64,000 bases of DNA from Halocatena marina (GTDB taxonomy: Archaea > Halobacteriota > Halobacteria > Halobacteriales > Haloarculaceae). Under the pieces are notes generated by a model. It was not told the origin of the DNA. It saw only the letters and a program-made list of their open reading frames with translations, and made no database searches. The number at the start of each line of letters is the position of its first letter. The first letter of the stretch is position 1. Below, one piece after another: positions 33,938 to 43,730 of this stretch. The stretch covers positions 744,001 through 808,000 of the forward strand of contig NZ_JALLPK010000001.1 of the NCBI RefSeq assembly GCF_023276375.1. Direction: 5' to 3'. The position numbers and the translations under genes were made by a program.

Positions 33938-35845
33938 ATCTAAGTTGGGTGGTATAGGCGTCTACGCTAGCGCCTATGAGAAAGTTTCTCCTTCGTCTTT
34001 TTGATAACATACGATTGAAATTTTCACACGATAGTTACTAGGGAGATCTAATTGATATGTATGTTGTTGATATAGTTTATTAAACAGTATGTTTACTATT
34101 TTCATGGCTGTTCTGCATGTGGTCGGACGTTTAGTGGGTATGAATAACAATGACCGTGTATGGTTGCAGAATATCAATAAGGTAACTGTTTCAATCGTGG
34201 CGAAGGTGACATCTGTAATGAGATAAGGCAGATGTGACAATGAACCAACTTCTTAATGGTGGTTCTATGAGTAACAGTATGGACGATTCGTGCCATTATC
34301 TCGATCTGTTACATTAAACGAGTAGTGAGATAATATACAACAATTTTAATTAATGATTATGGCTATTATATTGGTATTATATTGAAGTATGTTATTCTAA
34401 TCTCTGAAATATCATAACAGATAAATATGGTTGATAGAGAATGACTATATTGCGCCATCTATCCGGATAAAATTCTAACTAAATACTGTGGGGTTATACA
34501 AGGTGTCCAAATCCATATTAAATCATTTCTTGGACTGACGTCTTTTACTCTGAGAAACCGGTATAGATACCAATTGCTTCTATTTAGATAATGGAAAACG
34601 ACATTCTGGCAGAACTGATAAATAACAAACCAATTATATATTGTATAAATCCATAAAATTGTGTCTCGTGTCGAGTATGGTGTGATTGGTGGTCATTGGA
34701 GGTCAAAAATAGTCGTATTTTCATGCTCTTACTCAAACTCTACTGATGAGTTGAAGTAGCAATCGAGGATGTCTGTATGAATCATTGATGATTGTGAAAT
34801 GTTGTACCGAGCACATGTTGGGTTGAGATATGGTATTGTACACTTCAATCTATATGCTACTGCTGTAGTTGGTGTGCTAACTACACAAAGGGAGGCGTGG
34901 GATGAATTGAACACCTCCTATTGTTTCTACATCCTCAGTATGGACATTCGCATCCGTGGGTCGATGATCAATGTAACTTTCACATTTGATGTATCGTGGT
35001 GATAACTAACTCGTGATGGTCGAATTAACTAGTTTGACAGTGACGTCGGCTGGTTACAGCAGTACGAATGTAATGAGCACACCGTCGATAGATTATCCAT
35101 CTCACACTGTAACATTACTTAGAATTATATAAAAATATATAATATTATGTCGGTTGTCATAGGATATTGCCACCCGACTCGCCATCAGTACATGCATTAA
35201 TTTCGCTTCTGATGACCCAACCGATCTACGTATAGATAGTAATCAGATAATGAACTTTGTCACAACCAGTTCTATCGGATGATTAACCTTCCTTGTGTGC
35301 CATACGAATCAGAGGTCTTGCTTCGTTCTATTAGTATATATGTGCATTGCGGTTGAAATGTATCTATGACTGTCCAATGGTGGACAATATACAATCACTA
35401 TTCTTTGATTTTCTTGAACTCTGTATGAATCCTTCGTCAACGGGACTGTTGTTTTAGATGGCTCGGCATACAACATTCTCGAATATAAGTAACAACACAA
35501 CAGTTATTTTAGTCAGGTAAATTAGCTAATTAAAATATCTCTATAAAGTTTTAATATCATAAATAAATAAAATGTATAATAGTGCATGCTATTTTGGTGG
35601 AACTGGTTATTGATTAGTATAGAATAATACATTTTGTTAAACAATCTATAACACGGACCCAATATCAAAAAATATTATATTATTTATATTTTCATAGATG
35701 CTAGTTGGTTATTTCTTGCGCATTTAACGGAGTGCAACTTTCAACTAGTCACTCTCACAACTTGGCTCGTTCTGTGATTTTCTTGATCACATCGTGACCG
35801 CAATCGAATTCAGGACGTTCTCTCAACGACAATGACACAAGCAGT
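33938..35845. other. AT-rich gene desert of about 1.9 kb
   Basis: No credible gene on either strand; frames are short, with random composition and none of the acidic bias of the neighbours. The stretch is visibly richer in A+T than the rest, with runs such as AATAAATAAAATGTATAATAG around 35560-35585. It includes a short inverted repeat, TGTCCA-ATGG-TGGACA (about 35373-35388). At the right end, about 30 codons on the minus strand after the phosphodiesterase stop (ending CGHDVIKKITERAKL) have coding-like composition but no clear start. It could be decayed mobile DNA or a large regulatory spacer. Confidence 0.5.
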
Positions 35846-37390
35846 TCATTCCATGTAACCCAGTTGTTTGAGTCTGTCTGTGACTTGATCAGATCGATTC
35901 TGTTCACCCTTTTCACTCACAGCGATCGGCTCGCGGGTGTCCCACGACGGTTCGGTTTCAAAGACCGGGAGCACACTCCCTTGCATATCTGTAGGAATAT
36001 CGCTTCCGACAGCAGCTAGTAGTGTTGGTGCAATATCGAGGATACTGATCGATTCGATCTCGCCGCGGTCGTCGAAGTCTGGGCCATTGGCGACGAAGAT
36101 ACCGTGGGGTGTGTTCTCTGCGGCCCACCGATCCGGTCCAGACTGGATGGTTCCACCTCCGATACCATCGTTGACGTGAACTCCGGGTCGTTGATCAACG
36201 ACTACTTCGGGTCCTTCATCGACGAACGGACCTGTGTACGCGTCTTCACCGTGATGAATCGAGGTGAACAGTTTCCCTGTCGAATCCGAGACGCCACGGA
36301 GATCATCGATAAGTTCCTCGCGCACTGTCTCGACATCGAACACAGGATTCAGGTAGATCGGTCCTTGTGCGCTCGCGACTGCCTTTGTCTCGTCGAGGTT
36401 GATTGCTTCAAGCTTCCGTCCACGTTTGATCCCTGCACTCTGTGGAATTAGTTGCTGGAGTCGCTCGGGAACAGTCCGTGCCAGTAAATCAACCACACCA
36501 GCGCGCTTTGCTAACTGGAGGACGTTTTCTCGGTTGAGTCCAAGCGGTCGGAGGAAGTCTTCAACGGTTCGCTGGCGTGCCTGATATCCATTCTCGGCGA
36601 GCCATTCGTTGATGTAAAACTCCGTTGTCGTCGGAGCACTCCCATGGTCTGACATGAGAATGAGGTTGGTATCTTCGAGTTCGGATAGTCGACCGATCCA
36701 TTCATCGACGAGCTGCCACGCTTGCTGTGTTGGTTCTTCATCCCAGAAAAAATGATGGAGAACGTTGAGATAAAACAGCGTCACGTGCATGAAGTCGAGT
36801 TCTTCTCGCTCGAAGAGATCGAGTGCCACTTCAAACCGCGATTCGAGTATCGAGAGAATCGCCTCGACCTCCGCACCGCGCTCGTCGTTCGATGAGATGA
36901 GTGGCTCTGGATGGACGCGGTAACTGAATTCGTTATTGAGATACGTCGCTATGTCTTCGGGATACGTGTAGCCGGTGTCGATCGATCGATACTCCCCTTC
37001 GACTGTAGCAGGACCACCACACACAAGGACCCCATCGAGTTCACGCGGTGGAAACATCGTTGGCATATTGACGACCCCGGTCGAAAATCCGTCAGTGTTG
37101 AGATAGTCCCACAACTCAGCAGTCCGAAAATCTTCGCTGTTTGTTGTCGTGATCTCTCCCTCTTCAAGGTCAACGCGCTCGAACCAAAACACACCGAATC
37201 CGCCTGGATCCTTTCCCGACGAGTAGCATTTCCAGTTCGGGAAGGTGACCGGTGGGAGACAGCTTTTGTGTTCGGCCCATACGCCAGAATCTCGAAGCGA
37301 CGCAATATTCGGGAGTTCTCCCTCCTCGATCCACGGATCGAGGAGTCGCCAACTCGCCCCGTCTAGGCCGACGACGAACGTCCGTGTCAT
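35846..37390 (-). CDS. Alkaline-phosphatase-superfamily phosphodiesterase
   Basis: A 514-residue enzyme of the type I phosphodiesterase/nucleotide pyrophosphatase group. The first metal Asp is in FVVGLDGASWRLLDPWIEEGELPNIASL. The nucleophile lies in SCLPPVTFPNWKCYSSGKDPG (Thr/Ser after PPV). Later ligands are in LILMSDHGSAPTT and NDGIGGGTIQSGPDRW...HGIFVANG. The end, DRLKQLGYME, is the common tail of haloarchaeal sulfatase/phosphodiesterase paralogues. No signal peptide is visible. The flippase-like gene lies 126 bp upstream in the same direction, hinting at a role in lipid- or glycan-linked phosphate chemistry. Confidence 0.85.
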   Translation of the reverse strand: MTRTFVVGLDGASWRLLDPWIEEGELPNIASLRDSGVWAEHKSCLPPVTFPNWKCYSSGKDPGGFGVFWFERVDLEEGEITTTNSEDFRTAELWDYLNTDGFSTGVVNMPTMFPPRELDGVLVCGGPATVEGEYRSIDTGYTYPEDIATYLNNEFSYRVHPEPLISSNDERGAEVEAILSILESRFEVALDLFEREELDFMHVTLFYLNVLHHFFWDEEPTQQAWQLVDEWIGRLSELEDTNLILMSDHGSAPTTTEFYINEWLAENGYQARQRTVEDFLRPLGLNRENVLQLAKRAGVVDLLARTVPERLQQLIPQSAGIKRGRKLEAINLDETKAVASAQGPIYLNPVFDVETVREELIDDLRGVSDSTGKLFTSIHHGEDAYTGPFVDEGPEVVVDQRPGVHVNDGIGGGTIQSGPDRWAAENTPHGIFVANGPDFDDRGEIESISILDIAPTLLAAVGSDIPTDMQGSVLPVFETEPSWDTREPIAVSEKGEQNRSDQVTDRLKQLGYME

Positions 37391-37516
37391 ACCCTGAGCG
37401 ACTGGCTACCCGGTCATAGCCCTTGTCTTTCTATCCAGCCATCATAACTACATAAACAGTATACAGTTACACTCGCTTCGTACATGTACTGTTGTATGAC
37501 AACAGCACGCTTCAGT

Positions 37517-38539
37517 TCATTTCTCTCCGGTGGCAAGCCCTGAAAGATCGATCCGGGTCACTGGATACCAGCCAGCAAGAGAGGGTAGATAGACTCCGAG
37601 GAATCGATCGACGAGAATTACTGGTGTAATAATTGCTGCTGGAATTCCAAGAGCTGTGAAAACGAGTGTCGCTGATGCTTCTGCGACGCCGATTCCCCCT
37701 GGTGTCAGCGGTAGCAACGTCACGCTGTAGGCAGTCACCAGTACCACTGGCAACAATAGCGGCGAGAACTCTACGTCGAGCGCGGTCAACAACACCCACG
37801 CCCTGAGCCCCGGAAAAAGCATTCTCGACGCAATCCACCCAGCTGTGTACAACGAAACGACGCGATAATTCGACAGCAGGTTTTTGAAGGTGTCTGCAAC
37901 CCCTTCGCTGAAGGTTGGGAGCTTCCCCATGAACGCTCCGATCGCCGTCTCGATGAACGGGATTCGTCCGAATAGCTCCCGTGCTCGAACAGCAACGGCT
38001 GCCATGCCGTCCAGTCGTTGGGCTGCAACAATCGTGAGGAACCCCACTACAAGATACAGCGCGGTGGAGCCGCCGAGAACAGCGATCAGTCCCGGTGAGA
38101 ACACGTGAGCAAAGAGCACGAGTCCGAGTAGCGCGATGAGGCCGTTGAGAATGGCGTACAACGCTGTGTGCAATCCGGCGACCGTTACGACCTCACTCCA
38201 ATCGTACTGTGTGTAGTGGCGGAGGACGACTGGCGCAATCGATCGTCCTGAGATGCGCGACGGAAGAATTTGGTTGACAAAGTTGATGATCAAGGTCGAG
38301 CGCGCCGCAATCGAAAACGGTGTCGACCGGAGCCCGTTGAGCAAGACGTGCCACATCGAAAACCGAAAGAGTGTCTCGGCCACGGTCGCTGCGAGAATCA
38401 CAACAATAGTTATATAATCCAACTTATCCATCAAACCGATGACGCGACCCCATTCAGCTTGTCGAACGAGCCACACGAGGGCAGCGATACCGATCGCGTA
38501 CTGGACGATCTTGAGCGCCCACCGATAGCTCCGTTTCAT
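37517..38539 (-). CDS. Flippase-like membrane protein (lysylphosphatidylglycerol synthase TM region)
   Basis: A 340-residue membrane protein with about eight hydrophobic segments, of the UPF0104/AglD-like/LPG-synthase-TM family. Hallmarks are YITIVVILAATVAETLFRFSMWHVLL, then LIINFVNQILPSRISGRSIAPVVLRHYT, and LPLTPGGIGVAEASATLVF near the C-terminus. Family members move or modify lipid-linked substrates in the membrane; archaeal ones are tied to glycolipid or N-glycan assembly. It lies just upstream of a phosphodiesterase on the same strand, possibly one operon. The exact substrate is unknown. Confidence 0.85.
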   Translation of the reverse strand: MKRSYRWALKIVQYAIGIAALVWLVRQAEWGRVIGLMDKLDYITIVVILAATVAETLFRFSMWHVLLNGLRSTPFSIAARSTLIINFVNQILPSRISGRSIAPVVLRHYTQYDWSEVVTVAGLHTALYAILNGLIALLGLVLFAHVFSPGLIAVLGGSTALYLVVGFLTIVAAQRLDGMAAVAVRARELFGRIPFIETAIGAFMGKLPTFSEGVADTFKNLLSNYRVVSLYTAGWIASRMLFPGLRAWVLLTALDVEFSPLLLPVVLVTAYSVTLLPLTPGGIGVAEASATLVFTALGIPAAIITPVILVDRFLGVYLPSLAGWYPVTRIDLSGLATGEK

Positions 38540-38808
38540 CGAATCGTCACCAGATCGTGGTCGCGCCTCATTCGTTCCCCGAATACATGATACTGGCGGG
38601 CCGATCGTTGGACGATCCGACGGGCTAAATTGTGTCGTTGCCGGGGAATCATTCGATGGTCAAACGAGAGAGTGACGACTCATAGGGATTTCGAGGTTGC
38701 GATGGGTAACGTGTGTATCCTCTTTTCGAGAAAAATCATTTGTCCCGTAACGACTGAGATTACGGCTCGCGGAGTGCGTTCTGAACGTGGAGAGGACAAG
38801 ACGATGTT

Positions 38809-41277
38809 CTATTCGAACGTCTGGTCGAGAAGGCGGGTCGCTTTCGATTTGATATCGAGATAGCGTTTGACCATAATGACCGTGCTTTCGGATTTTCGAC
38901 CGATCTGCTCGGGAATCGTACCGAAGATGAGCTGTTGGAGCGGTCCCGCCCGTGTCGCACCAACGATCGTCAGATCGTAATCTTTGGACTCATCGACGAG
39001 TGTATCCACGACACTCTTTCCTTCGATGAGATGGTGTTCTGCAGGGGTATCCGTGATTGTCGCAGTGGTCGATTCGAGGCGCTCGCGGGCATCGTCGCGG
39101 TCCTGTTTAGTCATCTCAGGTTTGACGACGCGAACCACATCGATTCGTGTATTGCTCGGACGGGCAATCGATTGAGCGACCTCAGCGGCGAATTCGGAGT
39201 GAGGACCTCCCGCAGCTGGTAGCAGGATCGAATCGATCGTTTCTCCTCCTTCCGAACGGATCCGCTCGACGAGAACGTCACAATCAGCATCCTCGACGAC
39301 CGTATCGACAATACTCCCAAGAATGGCTTCGCGGCGGGATGACTGACCGCTCCAGCCCATCAGGACGGCGTCAGCCTCGTACTGTTCGATCGTGTTCAAA
39401 ATCGCATCATCGATGTGGTGTCCAATGCGAACCGTACCGCTGATCGGAACATCTTGCACTGTCGTATTGGGTTCTTCAGCGAGATCGTTTAATCCGCTGG
39501 CTTCCGTTTCGGTCTCAGCTTCCGTTCCGCCACCGTCGGTGAGTGCCATCGCACGCCGCAGCACCTCTCGTTGTTCATCAACGTACTGGTAGCCTTCCTC
39601 AAGCGGCGTCTGTTCGGGAAGATCCACGACCGACATGACGAGCACTTCGCCGTTCCGATCCCGGGCGATGTCGAGCGCAGTGCTCATCATCTGCTCGACG
39701 TGATCCGGATTGGCGATTGGAACCACGAGTTGATAGTCGCGTTCGTGACCGGACGGGTTGCGTTCTGCGACGACGGTTGGTGTCTCGCGCTCGATCTCCT
39801 GAACCGGACGGGAACGCGATTTCCACGCGAACCAGAAGGCAACACCAATGACTTCTGCAACGAGACCGAGGATGAGGCTCGACTGTTCGACGTTTGCGAG
39901 CAGCGCAAAGTTCGCCAACACTGCAATGATTGGAACCCACGGAACGAACGGAACTTCAAACGCGCGTTCGATGTCTGGGAACTTCCGCCGTGACTGGATG
40001 ATAGCGAGGTTCACGAAGATCAGACCACCAAGCAGCATGAAATCAGCAAAGTGAGCGATGGATTCGATTCCGAGATGGAGTCCGAAGGGTCCAGTCACCT
40101 TGCCCTCTGCTGTTGGGCCACCACCGAAGAGCACGGTAAAGAAAAGGATGTAGAGAAGAATGAATCCGCCAGTGAGCAACACCGACTTATACGGTGTGTT
40201 CAGTGTCGGGTGAAGGTCTTCGAACTGTTGAGGGAGGTGGTTGCGTCGGCTCATCGCCAGCTTCACGCGTGAGCCTGCGAGAATAGTCGCGTTTGCGGCC
40301 GACAGCATCGAAAAGAGTGCACCGACGATGATCACGTAGAACCCGAATCCACCGAGATAGTACTGTGCGGCCAGCGCCATCGCCACTTCGGCGTTCGCTT
40401 CGATGTACCCCTCGACCCCTGCCGGTGCGCCGATTCTGCCCATCTCGATAAGAGATTCAATGAAGCCATTGTTGTTGATGGCAAAAACGATCACGAGAAC
40501 GACGAGCGCGTACACCACTGTCACAAAACCCATACTGAAGAAAATCGCACGGGGGATGGTGCGTCCCGGCTCTTTAATCTCCTCTGCGTTCGTGGCGATC
40601 GCCTCGAATCCAAAGAAGGTGATGAACACGAGCGCGCTCGTAAGGAAGAGCGAATCGAAATTCGTGGCGTTTTCTGCGAACGACGTTGCGGCCACCGAAG
40701 CATCGAACGCCTGAAATCCTCCGTAGAGGAAGAGAATGATGAGACCCACTTTCAGTGCCGTAACGATGATCTGAAAGAGGCCAGTCTCCTCGGTCCCCTT
40801 GAGATTCACAGCGAGAAGGAGCCCAAGGACGAGAAGCCCCGCTACCCAGAATGGGATAGCTTTCGGAATCGACAGCGCGGGATACAGAAAGCGATAGAAC
40901 CAATCGGAGAAAGATGCGAGATAGAAGGCGGCACTCGCGGGATAGCCGAGAATCATCGACCAGCCCACGATATACGTTAGATCACTGTCGAACGTATTTG
41001 CCACATACATGTACCCACCGCCACTCTCGGGATAGATCGCGGCGAATTCGGCGTAGGCAAAGGCTGTGAAGCTGGCAACGATCGCTGCGATGAGAAACGA
41101 CCCAATCGCCATCGCGCCAACGTTGCTCACTGCAAGTCCAGAGAGAACGAAGATGCCAGCTGCAATCATCGTCCCGACGCCCAGAGCGACCGCACCAACA
41201 ATGCCAATATCGCGGTCAAGTTCCGATTCGATATCGGACCCTCCTACTGCGTCAGTCTCTGCGACTTTGTCACCCAT
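38809..41277 (-). CDS. APC-family amino acid permease fused to two UspA-like domains
   Basis: An 822-residue protein. Residues 1-490 are an amino acid/polyamine/organocation permease with about 12 hydrophobic segments; GAVALGVGTMIAAGIFVLSGLAVSN and EFAAIYPESGGGYMYV are the family motifs. The cytosolic C-terminus has two universal-stress-protein domains. The first begins RDYQLVVPIANPDHVEQMM and has DAVLMGWSGQSSRREAILGSIVDTV. The second begins DSILLPAAGGPHSEFAAEVAQSI and has LTIVGATRAGPLQQLIFGTIPEQI. The G-x(2)-G-x(9)-G-type loops suggest nucleotide binding. This fusion is known in haloarchaea; nucleotide sensing may gate transport. It is monocistronic. Confidence 0.9.
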   Translation of the reverse strand: MGDKVAETDAVGGSDIESELDRDIGIVGAVALGVGTMIAAGIFVLSGLAVSNVGAMAIGSFLIAAIVASFTAFAYAEFAAIYPESGGGYMYVANTFDSDLTYIVGWSMILGYPASAAFYLASFSDWFYRFLYPALSIPKAIPFWVAGLLVLGLLLAVNLKGTEETGLFQIIVTALKVGLIILFLYGGFQAFDASVAATSFAENATNFDSLFLTSALVFITFFGFEAIATNAEEIKEPGRTIPRAIFFSMGFVTVVYALVVLVIVFAINNNGFIESLIEMGRIGAPAGVEGYIEANAEVAMALAAQYYLGGFGFYVIIVGALFSMLSAANATILAGSRVKLAMSRRNHLPQQFEDLHPTLNTPYKSVLLTGGFILLYILFFTVLFGGGPTAEGKVTGPFGLHLGIESIAHFADFMLLGGLIFVNLAIIQSRRKFPDIERAFEVPFVPWVPIIAVLANFALLANVEQSSLILGLVAEVIGVAFWFAWKSRSRPVQEIERETPTVVAERNPSGHERDYQLVVPIANPDHVEQMMSTALDIARDRNGEVLVMSVVDLPEQTPLEEGYQYVDEQREVLRRAMALTDGGGTEAETETEASGLNDLAEEPNTTVQDVPISGTVRIGHHIDDAILNTIEQYEADAVLMGWSGQSSRREAILGSIVDTVVEDADCDVLVERIRSEGGETIDSILLPAAGGPHSEFAAEVAQSIARPSNTRIDVVRVVKPEMTKQDRDDARERLESTTATITDTPAEHHLIEGKSVVDTLVDESKDYDLTIVGATRAGPLQQLIFGTIPEQIGRKSESTVIMVKRYLDIKSKATRLLDQTFE

Positions 41278-41477
41278 TGGGGGTACGATGGCCGATAGGA
41301 TGAAAAGCTTTCACATGTCGTTCTCCTTCCGATCACGATTGCCTGCCGGTATTATACGTCGCTGAGCGGTATAACCGCCGGTACGCTGCTGATTCAGAAA
41401 ACAGGTGCACTCGTGGCAATCTGTAGTGTGTCATAAATCGCAAGATGTATTCGATAGAGCGGACGGTAGTAGAGGCA

Positions 41478-42650
41478 ATGGATGATATCGTTCTCGTGAC
41501 TGCTGATTCGGTTCGGTATGATCACGTCGATGAGATGGAATTCATCTCGTCTTTGGGTCCACGTACTGGTATTACCGCCGCTCACTACACTCGTCCGAGC
41601 CTAGCGGGGTTGCTCTCTTCGAGCTTGGTCTCTGCCCTTCAGTCGAAGATCACTGGGCCGTCTATTGCGTCGGTAGCAGCGGAGCACGGATACACTTGCA
41701 TCGGGTTAGCACCGACACCACAAACTGACCCGGCCTTCGGATTCGATTCCGGATTCGACGAGTACGAGACGTTTAGCGAAGGCGGGGGTGAAAACCCGTT
41801 CAAGAACAGACGAAGCCGCATCCGCGAATCGCTCGGCAGAATTAACTCTGTCCGTCGACTCTACCGCCGTCTCGTTCCGATGGAGGCTGTTCTCTCGTCG
41901 CTCCCAACTGACGAAGAGATCATCGACATGGCCATCGAACGGTTCAACGATGCTCCTGCGCCGCGATTCCTCTGGGTTCACCTGATGGAGAGCCATCGAC
42001 CGTACGGCACTGGTTCAGAGGCCCTCCCAAAAGAACTTGATCGGAAAGCAGGCGCGGCTGGTAACACTGGGCTGCTCGGATCGAAATCGGTCAGTGAGTC
42101 GGAGATCGAACAGATCAAGGGAACGTATCGAGACGCACTCAGTCGTGTAGACGGGCAGATCGAACGGCTGCTCGCCGAGATTAACGCGGATCCGACATTC
42201 GTGTTTACGTCCGACCACGGCGACGAATTCGGCGAAGATGGATATTTCTATCATCAAGGATTTCGTCGGCGAGTCGTCGATCGGCTGATTGAAGTTCCCG
42301 TCGTCATGGACGGTGTTGATCTTGAGACAGAGCCGGAAGCGAAGCCGGAGCCGAACCGATTCAGCGTACTCGATATTGCTCCAACCCTGATCGAAAGCGC
42401 TGGTATGGAAGTACCGGACCAATGGCACGGGACACCCCTCGCCGATGGTGGTTCAGAGACGATGATAACGGTTGCTCCGTGGCACGAAAAGGCGACGATC
42501 GCTGTTCAAGACGAAACGAAGAAACTGGTCGCTCGAGATGCAAACGTTTCACTCGAAAGCGGCGAGAATCGAACTGAGACGAGTCGTGCCGAGGTCTCCG
42601 ATGAGCTGGAACAACGCTTGCGCGATCTCGGATACACGGATGCAGGGTGA
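41478..42650 (+). CDS. Sulfatase-like hydrolase/transferase
   Basis: A 390-residue member of the alkaline phosphatase superfamily, sulfatase branch. The metal Asp is in IVLVTADSVRYDHVDEM at the N-terminus. The nucleophile region HYTRPSLAGLLSS lacks the CxPxR formylglycine motif, so a sulfatase mechanism is unlikely and phospho-transfer or phospho-hydrolysis is more probable. The other metal site is in FVFTSDHGDEFGEDGYFYH. The tail LEQRLRDLGYTDAG is typical of haloarchaeal paralogues in surface-glycan loci. I use ATG 41478 (MDDIVLV); ATG 41445 adds 11 residues. It stands next to glycan genes. Confidence 0.85.
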   Translation: MDDIVLVTADSVRYDHVDEMEFISSLGPRTGITAAHYTRPSLAGLLSSSLVSALQSKITGPSIASVAAEHGYTCIGLAPTPQTDPAFGFDSGFDEYETFSEGGGENPFKNRRSRIRESLGRINSVRRLYRRLVPMEAVLSSLPTDEEIIDMAIERFNDAPAPRFLWVHLMESHRPYGTGSEALPKELDRKAGAAGNTGLLGSKSVSESEIEQIKGTYRDALSRVDGQIERLLAEINADPTFVFTSDHGDEFGEDGYFYHQGFRRRVVDRLIEVPVVMDGVDLETEPEAKPEPNRFSVLDIAPTLIESAGMEVPDQWHGTPLADGGSETMITVAPWHEKATIAVQDETKKLVARDANVSLESGENRTETSRAEVSDELEQRLRDLGYTDAG

Positions 42651-42719
42651 ACCACACTACAGACAGACTGACACCACTGACAGACTGCGACGCTGGCGCA
42701 AATAAATCTGTCTCCTATC

Positions 42720-43535
42720 TCACAGTGAATTCATCGGAACAAACGTAAAGCGCTCTGAGAGGATCCTTTCGACCGCGTTTTGAAGCCACTCTCCCGTGCG
42801 CCAATAGACGCGGCGTGGAACACCATCGACGCGTGGAAGATCAACCAACTCCCACGGATGGATATAGAGAATCGGAACGATCCCACGTCGAGCGAGCAGC
42901 TTCATTCCGAGTATCGTGTATTTGACGCCGAAAAATCGGAGCCACGTCCCCGTCAACGGCAACCGAAGCCCCGGCATAACCGCAACCGGAAGCTCTGTGA
43001 CGGTTGACGGTGCACCCTCGACGAATCGAGATGCTGGTGCGGGCTCCTGGACTGTGTGCTCGCCCCCATACCACCCGGGAATCGAACGGCACGGCACGAT
43101 GCTCGAATCGTACTCGTATCCAGCAGCCGCAAGCTCAGTAAAATGGTCCGTGGTGATGTCGAACGACGGTGCACGAAATCCCGTGACTGGCGAGTCGGCA
43201 ACTCGTTCGAGCGTCTCGCGGGATGTGCGAAGCTCATCGCGGCGTTCGGCTGTATCTATCTCTGATAGATGGACGTGTCGATGTGTGTGTGACCCGATCT
43301 CGTGCCCAGCATCGACGATACGGGTGATGATCTCCGGATGGCGCTCGGCAATATCCGAAACGACAAAAAACGTTCCTACAGCGTCGTACGCATCGTAACG
43401 ATCGAGCAGCACCTCGATAGCCGATAGACCAACATCGGTATCAGACCCAGCAAGTGATCCGTGTGCATTCCGATAAGCGGGAATGTGTGAGAAACACTCT
43501 ACATCAACAGAGAGAACAGCAGTAGGGCGTACCAT
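42720..43535 (-). CDS. Polysaccharide deacetylase (NodB homology domain)
   Basis: A 271-residue carbohydrate esterase 4 family protein. Motif 1 has D11 in AVLSVDVECFSH; motif 2 is S82-H83-T84-H85-R86-H87, with H83 and H87 as metal ligands; motif 3 is GFRAPSFDIT. The C-terminal part has LYIHPWELVDLPRV. This is the subgroup found in polysaccharide loci with DUF3473-like ends. It removes acetyl groups from N-acetylated sugars, probably on cell-surface or exopolysaccharide chains. No signal peptide is visible, so it may work in the cytosol on lipid-linked sugars. It is convergent with the sulfatase-like gene. Confidence 0.88.
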   Translation of the reverse strand: MVRPTAVLSVDVECFSHIPAYRNAHGSLAGSDTDVGLSAIEVLLDRYDAYDAVGTFFVVSDIAERHPEIITRIVDAGHEIGSHTHRHVHLSEIDTAERRDELRTSRETLERVADSPVTGFRAPSFDITTDHFTELAAAGYEYDSSIVPCRSIPGWYGGEHTVQEPAPASRFVEGAPSTVTELPVAVMPGLRLPLTGTWLRFFGVKYTILGMKLLARRGIVPILYIHPWELVDLPRVDGVPRRVYWRTGEWLQNAVERILSERFTFVPMNSL

Positions 43536-43730
43536 CGCGTGATCGATACCATGAGGACGCTCTCTGTCTCTATGTAGCTTTGGCTCTCAATCAGTACACA
43601 TATTGGTTTATATTTCGAAATTATATAATAGTATTACTACACAAAAAACGCATGGAGAATGTTCAGGAAAGTAAAATGAATACCACAACGCATATACTAT
43701 CTCGCCCAAACGTCGGGAACAGCGAACAAT

